From: Stappia sp. BW2
Lineage (GTDB): Bacteria; Pseudomonadota; Alphaproteobacteria; Rhizobiales; Stappiaceae
DNA: 64,000 nucleotides
Direction of reading: 5' to 3'
NCBI RefSeq assembly: GCF_008107695.1
Contig: NZ_VIRG01000053.1
Span: 62,001-126,000, forward strand
The notes beneath the pieces were generated by a model. It was not told the origin of the DNA and did not search any database. It saw only the letters and a list, made by a program, of their open reading frames with translations. Of the stretch, positions 29,705 through 36,862 are shown in pieces (within the stretch, counting starts at the first letter, position 1; every line of letters starts with the position of its first letter). The position numbers and the translations under genes are program-made.

Positions 29705-29731
29705 GACCGGGCATAAGGAAAACGCCCGGTC
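29705..29731 (-). repeat. Intercistronic stem-loop after the binding-protein gene
   Basis: An 8-bp perfect inverted repeat GACCGGGC / GCCCGGTC with an 11-base loop in the 202-bp gap between the binding-protein gene and the DUF11-type permease gene. No T tract follows on the operon strand. It resembles the glpV-glpS hairpin in position and sequence. Confidence 0.55.
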
Positions 29732-29790
29732 AGGGTCTTTATGTGCGGGAATTCCCACCCCTCCGTTCAGTCCGGAGAGGTGGAAACGCT

Positions 29791-31140
29791 TTACTGGATC
29801 TTGGCCAGTTCTTCGTTGAGCTTGGCAACGGTTGCCGCCGCATCCCGCTCATCGTCGATGTACTCACGCACCAGACGGTTCATCACCTGGCTGTTGATCA
29901 TCTTGGAGGCAAGCGAAAGCTGGCCTTCCTTGACGCCCCAGCGGCTGGCGGTGTCGAGACCGGATACGATGGTCTTGATGGTGTCTGCATCGTAGAGATC
30001 GGTCAGCGGTGCCTTGCGGTCGACACCCACGGGAAGCTCCGCCCAACCGTCGACGAATTTGGTCGGATTGTCGGCCGTACCGCGGCGGATCGGGAACTTG
30101 CCTTCCGGTGCGATCGACAGGGTCGACAGGTAACCGTCGTCCATGGAGAACTCGACGAATTGCATCGCCGCTTCGGTGTCCGCATCATTGGTGATGCCGA
30201 AGTAACGCATGTCTGCCCAGGCAGCGCCATCGGGATTGGACGGCCCGCTCAAGGTGGTGACGACACCGGTCTTGGACGCAAGTTCCTTGGAGGTGGGGTC
30301 ATCCGTGATGGTCGGCGGAGCGCTGTCGCGAAGTCCGGCAAGCTCGTCCAGGATGAACGGCGACCAGATGATCATGGCCGCTTTGCCGGCAAAATAAAGC
30401 TCGCGCGACTGCTTCCAGAAGAGATCACCAGGAGGCGACGCCTTGGCGATTGCCTTGTAGAACTCCAGCGCTTCGATGGTTTTCTTCTCGTCCAGAGGCG
30501 TGAAGCCTTCCTCGCCAACCGGGCTCACGCCATTGGCCAGAAACACATGCTCCAGCACCTGGCTCATGAAGTTCTCGTCCACCTTGGTGGCGGCAACGAA
30601 GCCGAACATCTCGGGCGGGTTATGCAGCTTTTCGACGGCCGCCAGAATGTCTTCATAGCTGTCAGGCGCGGCAAGGCCATTTTCCTCGAACAGGTCCTTG
30701 CGGTAGATCACCATCTGGGTCCAGCCGTCCACGGGCACCGAGGCAACGCCGTCTTCAACGGCGGCCATCGCAACCGCGCCCGGCGCGAAGGTGTCAACTC
30801 CAAGTTTCTCGAACACCTCGGTCGCAGCTTCGGTGTCCAGAATGCCCGCTTCTGCCCAGGGCAGCGCGTATTGAACCGTGTGATAGATGACGTCCGGCAG
30901 GTCACCGGCGGCAAAGGCTGCCGTGGCGCGCGTGCCGAGGTCGGATTCGGTCACCGGAATGACATTCACCTCGATGCCCGTCTTTTCCTTGAACGCGGCG
31001 GCCATTTCTTCCTGTTTGGCCAGGCGCTCCGGTTGTTCTTCTGTTGTCCAGAACCGCAACGTATCGGCCTGTGCGGCCGTCAGACCGAGCGTCAGAACGC
31101 CCGCGATGGTCGAGGCCAGAAATGTCGTCCTCCCAAACAT
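29791..31140 (-). CDS. CUT1 ABC substrate-binding protein
   Basis: A 449-residue extracellular solute-binding protein family 1 member. The signal peptide is MFGRTTFLASTIAGVLTLGLTAAQA and the mature start is DTLRFWTTEEQPERLAKQ. It presents the solute to the two unusual permeases downstream. The start at 31140 lies 1 bp after the LacI-type repressor stop, with GGGAGAG upstream, so repressor and transporter share one transcript. The ligand is not evident from sequence; context suggests a glycoside of glycerate or a small glucoside. Confidence 0.88.
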   Translation of the reverse strand: MFGRTTFLASTIAGVLTLGLTAAQADTLRFWTTEEQPERLAKQEEMAAAFKEKTGIEVNVIPVTESDLGTRATAAFAAGDLPDVIYHTVQYALPWAEAGILDTEAATEVFEKLGVDTFAPGAVAMAAVEDGVASVPVDGWTQMVIYRKDLFEENGLAAPDSYEDILAAVEKLHNPPEMFGFVAATKVDENFMSQVLEHVFLANGVSPVGEEGFTPLDEKKTIEALEFYKAIAKASPPGDLFWKQSRELYFAGKAAMIIWSPFILDELAGLRDSAPPTITDDPTSKELASKTGVVTTLSGPSNPDGAAWADMRYFGITNDADTEAAMQFVEFSMDDGYLSTLSIAPEGKFPIRRGTADNPTKFVDGWAELPVGVDRKAPLTDLYDADTIKTIVSGLDTASRWGVKEGQLSLASKMINSQVMNRLVREYIDDERDAAATVAKLNEELAKIQ

Positions 31141-31141
31141 A

Positions 31142-32248
31142 TTACTCTCCCTTCCTGCCGGAATGTGGCTGTTGGTTCAGCCGGTCGCGGAGCGCGCTTG
31201 CAAGCGCCTCCGATGAATTCGCCGGAGCGCCATCCGAGGCGCGCCGGATTAGGTTTGCCGTGGCAAGTGCCTGCAGATCAGTCGGATTTTTGCCGTCCAG
31301 AACATCAATCAGCATGCGCGCAACCCTGCCGCCTGCTTCCTGCGCGCTTTGCGAGAATGTCGTCAGCGGCGGGTCCAGGTATTCCCCAACCGGCAGGCCG
31401 TCATATCCAACGATGGTGACATCCGCGCCGACCTTCAGGCCGAACTTGCGGCAGAACTGGACCGCCCCGATGGCCAGAGCGTCCGTCGCACACAAAAGCG
31501 CGGTCGGCGGCGCCTCGAGCGACAGCAGCGCCTCGGCGCCTGCAAACCCGCCCTTCTCGGTGAGCAACTGCAGCGTTTCCAGCTCCGGGTCATGCGCAAC
31601 CCCCAGGGCCTCAAGGCCCTGCCGGTAACCGTCGCGCCTCTGAAGTGCGAAATTGAGTTCCATCGGTCCGCCGATGAAACCGATCCGCTCGTGCCCGAGG
31701 CTGTAGAGATGGCGCACGCCATCGGCAAAAGCCGCCTCGTTGTCGATATCGAACCAGGCATAGCCAGACGGGTCGCGCGTTCGGCCGTGCGCGACGAAGG
31801 GAAAATTGTGCTCCCGCAGATAGGCGATGCGCGGATCGTCCACCTCCGTACGGGTGACGATGAAGCCGTCCACCTTGCGCCGGGCGATCAACCGCTTCAC
31901 GGTTTCAATCATGTGTTCGCGCGAATGGGCCGTCGTCACCAGCAGGTCGAGCCCCAGTTCGTCGAGGGCTCTGGCGATGCCGTCGATGAACTCCGACAGG
32001 AACGGATCGGCGCCGCTGCCGTGACCAACGGGAATGACGATGCCGAGCGTATCCTGGCGTCCGCGCTTCAGATTGCGCGCTGTGGCCGACGGCTGATAGC
32101 CCAGTTCCTGAACCGCCGCCAGGACGCGCTTGCGGGTAGCTTCGGAAATATCGGTGTAATTGTTGAGGACCCGCGACACGGTTCCCTTCGCAACGCCCAC
32201 ATGGCGCGCCACGTCATCAATCGTGACGGAACCGCGAAGTCGCGACAT
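31142..32248 (-). CDS. LacI-family transcriptional regulator
   Basis: A 368-residue repressor. The N-terminal helix-turn-helix is VTIDDVARHVGVAKGTVSRVL with hinge-helix segment GYQPSATARNLKRG, followed by a ribose-binding-like effector domain. The start at 32248 is set by GGGAGG four bases upstream; the longer frame to 32305 lacks a ribosome site. It heads the operon LacI, binding protein, MalF, MalG, GH63-like hydrolase, MalK. Overlapping palindromes at 32327-32366 are probable autoregulatory operators. Confidence 0.92.
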   Translation of the reverse strand: MSRLRGSVTIDDVARHVGVAKGTVSRVLNNYTDISEATRKRVLAAVQELGYQPSATARNLKRGRQDTLGIVIPVGHGSGADPFLSEFIDGIARALDELGLDLLVTTAHSREHMIETVKRLIARRKVDGFIVTRTEVDDPRIAYLREHNFPFVAHGRTRDPSGYAWFDIDNEAAFADGVRHLYSLGHERIGFIGGPMELNFALQRRDGYRQGLEALGVAHDPELETLQLLTEKGGFAGAEALLSLEAPPTALLCATDALAIGAVQFCRKFGLKVGADVTIVGYDGLPVGEYLDPPLTTFSQSAQEAGGRVARMLIDVLDGKNPTDLQALATANLIRRASDGAPANSSEALASALRDRLNQQPHSGRKGE

Positions 32249-32326
32249 CAATCCTCCCTGCGAGCCTTGCTGGCTCGATTCCCTTTCCGCAGCCGCTTTC
32301 GACAACGGTTTGTTTTATCGCCAAAA

Positions 32327-32366
32327 GTTTTGCAAAACCGATTTTGTAAGTCAACAAAATCGGTTT
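32327..32366. promoter_or_regulatory. Overlapping palindromes upstream of the LacI gene
   Basis: GTTTTGCAAAAC (32327-32338) is a perfect 12-bp palindrome of the kind bound by LacI-family dimers. It overlaps a second inverted repeat with 13-bp perfect arms, AAACCGATTTTGT and ACAAAATCGGTTT, spaced by AAGTCA (32335-32366). Both lie 79-118 bp before the LacI start, suitable for repression of the sugar operon. The longer repeat could also form an RNA hairpin. Confidence 0.6.
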
Positions 32367-32448
32367 CGGAGATCGAATAATTCTTTTTTTGCAAAGCGGG
32401 AAGAGTTTGAGGCAACAACGAAACATGCCTCTGCAATGTTTCGGAAAT

Positions 32449-32481
32449 CAAAAAAGGGAGGAGCATTTCTGCTCCCCCCTT
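32449..32481 (-). terminator. Rho-independent terminator after rbsD-like gene
   Basis: On the minus strand, a 12-bp stem AAGGGGGGAGCA / TGCTCCTCCCTT (one G-U pair, GAAA loop) runs into TTTTTTGATTT. It separates the glycerate kinase-CofD-RbsD unit from the LacI operon. Confidence 0.85.
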
Positions 32482-32546
32482 GCATGGATCAATCTCTGCT
32501 CAGCAACCTTTGAAACAGCTTTGGACGCCAAGGCCAGCGATGATTG

Positions 32547-32957
32547 TCAGAACGGCACTCCGGACACGAGAATCAGGTTGGCGTAAGGCGTGCACTCACC
32601 GGTACGAATGACGGCACGTGCTTTCGCGCAACGCTCCTTGAAATTCTCATGGGACATCCGGACGTGCTCGATGGGCTTGCCCGCATCGGCCGCCCAATGG
32701 GCCAGCCGGACCTCGATCTGCGTGACGAGATCTTCCGAGGCTTCCTCTGCGAAGACTGCCTGCTCGACGATCATTTCATCGGCCAGCGCTTCCAGCACAT
32801 CGAAAAAGCCGGGCACCCCCGGGCTCACCGCCAGGTCGATCACACCGACATTGGCAGGCACCGGCAGGCCCGCGTCCGCCAGGACGATTTCGTCCATATG
32901 GCCGAGCGAGGCAACCAGTTTGCTGAGGTGCCGGTTTAAGAGCTTGGTACGTTTCAT
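32547..32957 (-). CDS. rbsD: RbsD/FucU-family sugar mutarotase (D-ribose pyranase-like)
   Basis: A 136-residue protein with the RbsD N-terminus LLNRHLSKLVASLGHMDEIVLADAGLPVP and C-terminal VRTGE-like (IRTGECTPYANLIL) motif. Family members interconvert cyclic forms of ribose or fucose without cofactors. There is no ribose ABC transporter or ribokinase nearby; instead it closes a unit with a CofD-like protein and glycerate 2-kinase. This suggests it processes a sugar released by the neighbouring glycosidase system (inference). The gap to the CofD-like gene is 27 bp. Confidence 0.85.
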   Translation of the reverse strand: MKRTKLLNRHLSKLVASLGHMDEIVLADAGLPVPANVGVIDLAVSPGVPGFFDVLEALADEMIVEQAVFAEEASEDLVTQIEVRLAHWAADAGKPIEHVRMSHENFKERCAKARAVIRTGECTPYANLILVSGVPF

Positions 32958-32984
32958 GGCCTTGTCCTGAATGTTCGGTAGTGC

Positions 32985-34166
32985 TTACGTGAGCGAGACC
33001 AGTGTTTCGCAAAGCGGCACGGGGTCATAATAGGGTGCGGAGGCCTTGCTGACGAGAGCAAGACGAAGAACGGAAAGTCCCAGATCCCGCAGCCCTTCCG
33101 TTTCACCTTCCGGAACTGCCTGGTCGACGATCACGAAATTCAGCAGCCGATCCACCGGGCAGTCGCTGCCCGCGTCCCGCCGCAGGTAGGCAAGCAGGGT
33201 CATCACCTTGTCCGCAACGCTCATTGTTCCCGTTTCCGGGTCGTGCCCCATTCCGGGCACAAAGACCTTCGGCACAGTGCGCGCAGCGATGGCCGTTCCG
33301 ACACCAGTCGGCAGAAGATTCGCGATCAGGCTGGTGTAGAAGCTGCCCGGCGCGTAGCAGATCAGATCCGCGGACTGGATCAGGCTCTGGTTGCGCTCCG
33401 GAAACGCAGCTTCCGCAGGATCCTTGCCGGACAGTCCCCGGTTGAGAAAAAGGAATTTGATCGGCGACACCAGCGGGGGATGTTCCTTGCCGGTCAGAAG
33501 ATGCTGGCCGATGACCACCTCGCCATTCTCCAGCTCCGCGCCCAGATGCAGGTTATCCTCGGCAATGGCCCGCACGGTGCCCTGCACACCTACCAGCTTG
33601 GCCACCAGAAAGATGATCGGTTCAAGCTGCTGGTTCTGGTTGAGATAACCCCCGGCCAGGATCAAATTGCCGATGCTGGCTCCCCGCAAATCGAAAGCAT
33701 CCGGACGCGCGGCGTAAAACGTGCCCAGCTGGTTCTGGATCAAAGTGCGCATCGGCTGCTCGATCGCCGTCACAAGACCATGCGTTCCGGCAATCATGCT
33801 ATCCAGCTCGCCGGCCAGATCCGCTTGCGGCGCCGTTTTGGAAAAACGGTGCGTGAACAGGCGAAAGATATCGGGGTGACCAAGCACCGTCTCGTCGGCA
33901 AGAGCCATCAGCCGGCTTCTGAGATCGCCGATGGCAGGCATGTTGAAGGCAATCCTGAGGCCTTGCGAACTGCCGCCGCTGTCGAACGGTGTTACCAGAT
34001 GAATGGAATTATGCGTGTAGCGTTTCAGGTTCTGGGCAACACCGTTGAGCGCCGAGCCCCCACTGAAAAACAGCGTACTTGGACCAAGCTTGGGATTGGA
34101 CAGAAACCGTTCGATCCGGAACGGATCGGGCAGGCGCGCCACACGGGTGATGGTAATTTCAGTCAA
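32985..34166 (-). CDS. CofD-like (GAK-system-type) 2-phospholactate-transferase-family protein
   Basis: A 393-residue member of the CofD/YvcK Rossmann-like family. The N-terminal signature FFSGGSALNGVAQNL and the LVTPFDSGGSSQGLR motif match the subfamily annotated as CofD-like protein of the GAK system. True CofD makes coenzyme F420, but no F420 genes are seen here and this subgroup is uncharacterised. It starts at TTG 34166 with AAGGGA about 6 bases before the TTG; no better in-frame start retains the conserved N-terminus. It lies between glycerate kinase and the RbsD-like gene on one strand. Confidence 0.72.
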   Translation of the reverse strand: MTEITITRVARLPDPFRIERFLSNPKLGPSTLFFSGGSALNGVAQNLKRYTHNSIHLVTPFDSGGSSQGLRIAFNMPAIGDLRSRLMALADETVLGHPDIFRLFTHRFSKTAPQADLAGELDSMIAGTHGLVTAIEQPMRTLIQNQLGTFYAARPDAFDLRGASIGNLILAGGYLNQNQQLEPIIFLVAKLVGVQGTVRAIAEDNLHLGAELENGEVVIGQHLLTGKEHPPLVSPIKFLFLNRGLSGKDPAEAAFPERNQSLIQSADLICYAPGSFYTSLIANLLPTGVGTAIAARTVPKVFVPGMGHDPETGTMSVADKVMTLLAYLRRDAGSDCPVDRLLNFVIVDQAVPEGETEGLRDLGLSVLRLALVSKASAPYYDPVPLCETLVSLT

Positions 34167-34237
34167 GTCCTGTCCCTTGGGATGTCCGGCAAGATCAACC
34201 GGGTAAAGGAAGTGCGGCGCCTATCCATGCCAGTATG

Positions 34238-35494
34238 CTATCCAATCCATATGGCGCGGAAATCATTGACATTCGTCAGTGTCGGTCCGGTGACAATCTG
34301 ATCTCCGATCGTGTCGAAAAAGCGGTGAGCGTCGTTGTTGAGCAAGGCTTCTTCCACATCGGCACCGGCCTTGTCCGCCCGGGCGAGCGTATCGGGTCCG
34401 ATTACGGCTCCGGCAACCTCCGCGGCCCCGTCGACACCATCCGTATCACAGGCAATCGCATGGATACCTTGAGCGTCGCGCAAGGCAAAGGCCAGAGCAA
34501 GGGCATATTCGGCGTTCGGTCCGCCGACCCCTTCACCGCGCCGCGTGACCGTCAACTCGCCGCCGGACAAAAGCAACAGGGGCCGGCTTCCCTCAGGCCG
34601 TTCGCGCTGGCGGCTCAAGGCAAGTTCCGCATGGGCGCGCGCGACGTCCCGCGCCTCGCCTTCCAGTGCATCGCCCAGGATCTCGACATCGCAGCCTTCC
34701 GCCTCCGCAAGGCTTTTGGCTGCCTCCAGCGACTGGGAGGGGGCCGCGTAGATGGTATTCGAAACGCGGCTGAGCTTTTCGTCATCCGGCTTCAGAACAC
34801 CACTGCCCTCAGACAGAACCTGCTGAACCGAGTCTGGCACCTCGATCTTCCACTGGTCCAGGATGGCCTTTGCATCGTCTGCCGTGCTTTCGTCGCCCAC
34901 AGTCGGACCGGACCCGATCTCGGCAGGACTGTCGCCGGGAACATCCGAAATGAGCAGGGTCAGCATTTTGGCAGGATAGGCAGCGGCAGCCAGTTGGCCG
35001 CCCTTTACGCGGCTCAGATGTTTCCGCACGACATTCATCTGGCCAATGGGGGCCCCGGAAGCCAGAAGCGCCTGATTGACCGCCTGCTTCTCCGCAAGCG
35101 TGATGTCGCCCGCAGGCGCGACCAGAAGCGCCGAAGCACCGCCGGATATCAGCGCCAGCACAAAGTCGTCCTCACCCAGGCCGGACACGAGATCGATCAT
35201 CCGCTCGGTTGCGACCAAACCCATTTCGTCCGGAACCGGATGCGCCGCTTCCACAATCTCGATGCCCTCGCACGGTCTCCCGTAGCCGTAGCGCGTAATC
35301 ACCAGACCTTCGCAAGGCCCCCAGGCCTTTTCGACCGCCTCAGCCATACGGGCGGAAGCCTTGCCTGCACCGATCACCACAACCCGGCCTGCCGGTTTTT
35401 CCGGCAGAAACCCGGCGAGACTTTGCATCGGGTCAGCCACCTCGACAGCCCGCAGAAACAACCGCTTCAAACAATCCCGAACGCTTTCGGCCAT
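34238..35494 (-). CDS. ttuD: Glycerate 2-kinase (MOFRL family)
   Basis: A 418-residue kinase with DUF4147 N-terminal domain (VVVIGAGKASARMAEAVE, ALISGGASALLVAP, NVVRKHLSRVKGGQLA) and C-terminal MOFRL domain (LLLSGGELTVT, GVGGPNAEYALALA, CDTDGVDG). It phosphorylates D-glycerate to 2-phosphoglycerate, feeding lower glycolysis; such enzymes occur with tartrate/hydroxypyruvate or serine-cycle genes, neither seen here. Its neighbourhood with a GH63-like candidate glycosylglycerate hydrolase gives an obvious glycerate source (inference). A GGAAG lies 11 bases before the ATG. Symbol follows the TtuD/GckA group and is approximate. Confidence 0.88.
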   Translation of the reverse strand: MAESVRDCLKRLFLRAVEVADPMQSLAGFLPEKPAGRVVVIGAGKASARMAEAVEKAWGPCEGLVITRYGYGRPCEGIEIVEAAHPVPDEMGLVATERMIDLVSGLGEDDFVLALISGGASALLVAPAGDITLAEKQAVNQALLASGAPIGQMNVVRKHLSRVKGGQLAAAAYPAKMLTLLISDVPGDSPAEIGSGPTVGDESTADDAKAILDQWKIEVPDSVQQVLSEGSGVLKPDDEKLSRVSNTIYAAPSQSLEAAKSLAEAEGCDVEILGDALEGEARDVARAHAELALSRQRERPEGSRPLLLLSGGELTVTRRGEGVGGPNAEYALALAFALRDAQGIHAIACDTDGVDGAAEVAGAVIGPDTLARADKAGADVEEALLNNDAHRFFDTIGDQIVTGPTLTNVNDFRAIWIG

Positions 35495-35684
35495 GGCACC
35501 ACTTCTTCCGTAAATCGTGTTCTCCTGTTTGAGCGCAGAACCGCAGGCATTATCAAGGCCGAAACGCTGTCTTCCCGTCTGGCAGGCTCCAAAACCCAGC
35601 GAAACTGTGTGCCCCGCAGCATAGAAATGTTTTGCGTTTCACCGTTGCCAACCACACATGAGCACCAATTCCAAGGAGGACAAA

Positions 35685-36074
35685 ATGACCGCGCAGACAA
35701 TGCCCGCCTTCGAGACGGCAATCCGCAACCCGGATAATCCGGGCCACCTGATGGTGATCAAGGACGTCCCCCGGCGCATCCGCATCTACCAGGGCGCGGC
35801 CCTGCTTGCAGACAGCACCCGCGCGCTCCGCGTTCTGGAAGTCGGCAAGTCTTTTTACGATCCGGTGATCTATGTGCCCGAGGCCGATCTCAAAACCCGG
35901 TTCGGATATGTCGACAAATCCACCCACTGCCCCATCAAGGGCGATGCCAGCTATATTTCCCACGACAGTGAAGAGATCGGCTGGGTCTACCGATCACCGG
36001 TGCCGATGGCGGAGAAACTTTCCGGGCATTATGCCTTCTGGCCGTCCAAGGTCAGGGTCGTTGAAGGCGAATAG
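35685..36074 (+). CDS. DUF427 family protein
   Basis: A 129-residue protein of the DUF427 family, recognisable by FGYVDKSTHCPIKGDASYIS followed by GWVYRSPVPMAEKLSGHYAFWPSKV. The fold is small and all-beta. The biochemical role is unknown; a structural resemblance to sugar-phosphate or nucleotide-transfer domains has been proposed for the family but not proven. The start at 35685 follows AAGGAGG by 6 bases, ruling out an upstream in-frame ATG at 35658. It is single-gene, between diverging glycerate kinase and converging MaoC genes. Confidence 0.85.
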   Translation: MTAQTMPAFETAIRNPDNPGHLMVIKDVPRRIRIYQGAALLADSTRALRVLEVGKSFYDPVIYVPEADLKTRFGYVDKSTHCPIKGDASYISHDSEEIGWVYRSPVPMAEKLSGHYAFWPSKVRVVEGE

Positions 36075-36101
36075 AGCGAATAGAAATCTGTAAACTTCGG
36101 C

Positions 36102-36473
36102 TCAGCCCTTGCCGACATCCTCGACATAAACCAGCGCCCGGCCCTGGCAGATCCTTGTGCCATCTTCAGCTTCGCAGATCGTTTCCAGATCGACCAGGTG
36201 TTTTTCCGGCCGCAGACGCGTGATGGTGACCGATGCCGTCAGTATTTCCCCGACGGGCGCAGGCGCCACAAATTCCAGACTTTGCTTCAGGTAGTTGGTG
36301 CCTCTTCCCGGCAACTCCACCCCCAGCAGATAGGAGAACAGCCCCCCGATCAGCGGCCCCGGAACGGAAACCGGCACCTCAGTGCCTTCGCCGGCAAGTT
36401 GCGCGAAACCAAGCATGTCTTCCTCGGTGTATCTGCGCCGCACTTGGGCGCGTGCCCCGACTTCCAGGCTCAT
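36102..36473 (-). CDS. MaoC-like hotdog protein, active-site motif absent
   Basis: A 123-residue single-hotdog protein. The segment PGPLIGGLFSYLLGVELPGRGTNY and the strands after it fit the MaoC-like dehydratase fold. Where catalytic MaoC proteins have the DxNPxHxD loop this protein reads LAGEGTEVPV, with neither Asp nor His. Its ATG overlaps the stop of a second, complete MaoC gene (ATGA). The pair probably form a heteromeric hydratase in which this subunit shapes the acyl pocket. Last gene of the TetR-led acyl-CoA operon. Confidence 0.75.
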   Translation of the reverse strand: MSLEVGARAQVRRRYTEEDMLGFAQLAGEGTEVPVSVPGPLIGGLFSYLLGVELPGRGTNYLKQSLEFVAPAPVGEILTASVTITRLRPEKHLVDLETICEAEDGTRICQGRALVYVEDVGKG

Positions 36474-36859
36474 GTCCGCCTCCCCAGTTTGCAGGTGCCG
36501 GACAAGGTCACTGCCCCGTCCGCCGCGCGTGCGACCTCGATCAGGATCAGGTCCGCCTCATCCTCACTCGGTGTGAACGAAAACGTCAGTTCCTCGTTTG
36601 CATACGCCGGGTTCGGGAACATCATGGTCTGAACGGCATGGGTCCGCTGCGGATAGAGCGCTGCCAGATGGGCGAAGACCCGCGTATAAAGCAGCATCCC
36701 GTGCGAAACGGTGCGGCCGAACCGCGTGCGGCTCGAAAAGTCGGGATCGACATGGATCGGATTATCGTCACCGGACAGATCCGCAAAGGCGTCGAAATCT
36801 TCCTGACGGGGAATCCAGCGAAACGTCGCGCCGTGCTGCGCGTCAGCGGTGAGGCTCAT
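36470..36859 (-). CDS. MaoC-like enoyl-CoA hydratase subunit
   Basis: A 129-residue hotdog-fold hydratase with the full catalytic loop LSGDDNPIHVDPDFSS (Asp and His of the DxNPxH motif) and FGRTVSHGMLLYT. It would add water to an enoyl-CoA thioester. It overlaps the degenerate partner gene downstream by 4 bp and follows the acyl-CoA ligase gene by 3 bp. Together with the ligase and the enoyl-CoA hydratase/isomerase it forms part of a beta-oxidation-like path for an unidentified acid. Confidence 0.85.
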   Translation of the reverse strand: MSLTADAQHGATFRWIPRQEDFDAFADLSGDDNPIHVDPDFSSRTRFGRTVSHGMLLYTRVFAHLAALYPQRTHAVQTMMFPNPAYANEELTFSFTPSEDEADLILIEVARAADGAVTLSGTCKLGRRT

Positions 36860-36862
36860 CGG

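Noticed and set aside
32327-32366. The 13-bp inverted repeat as a transcription terminator
   Set aside because: It lies upstream of the LacI gene with a terminator already present after the rbsD-like gene, and no T tract directly follows its stem on the minus strand.
32985-34166. Coenzyme F420 biosynthesis (true CofD)
   Set aside because: No other F420 genes in the window and the N-terminal signature matches the uncharacterised GAK-type subgroup.
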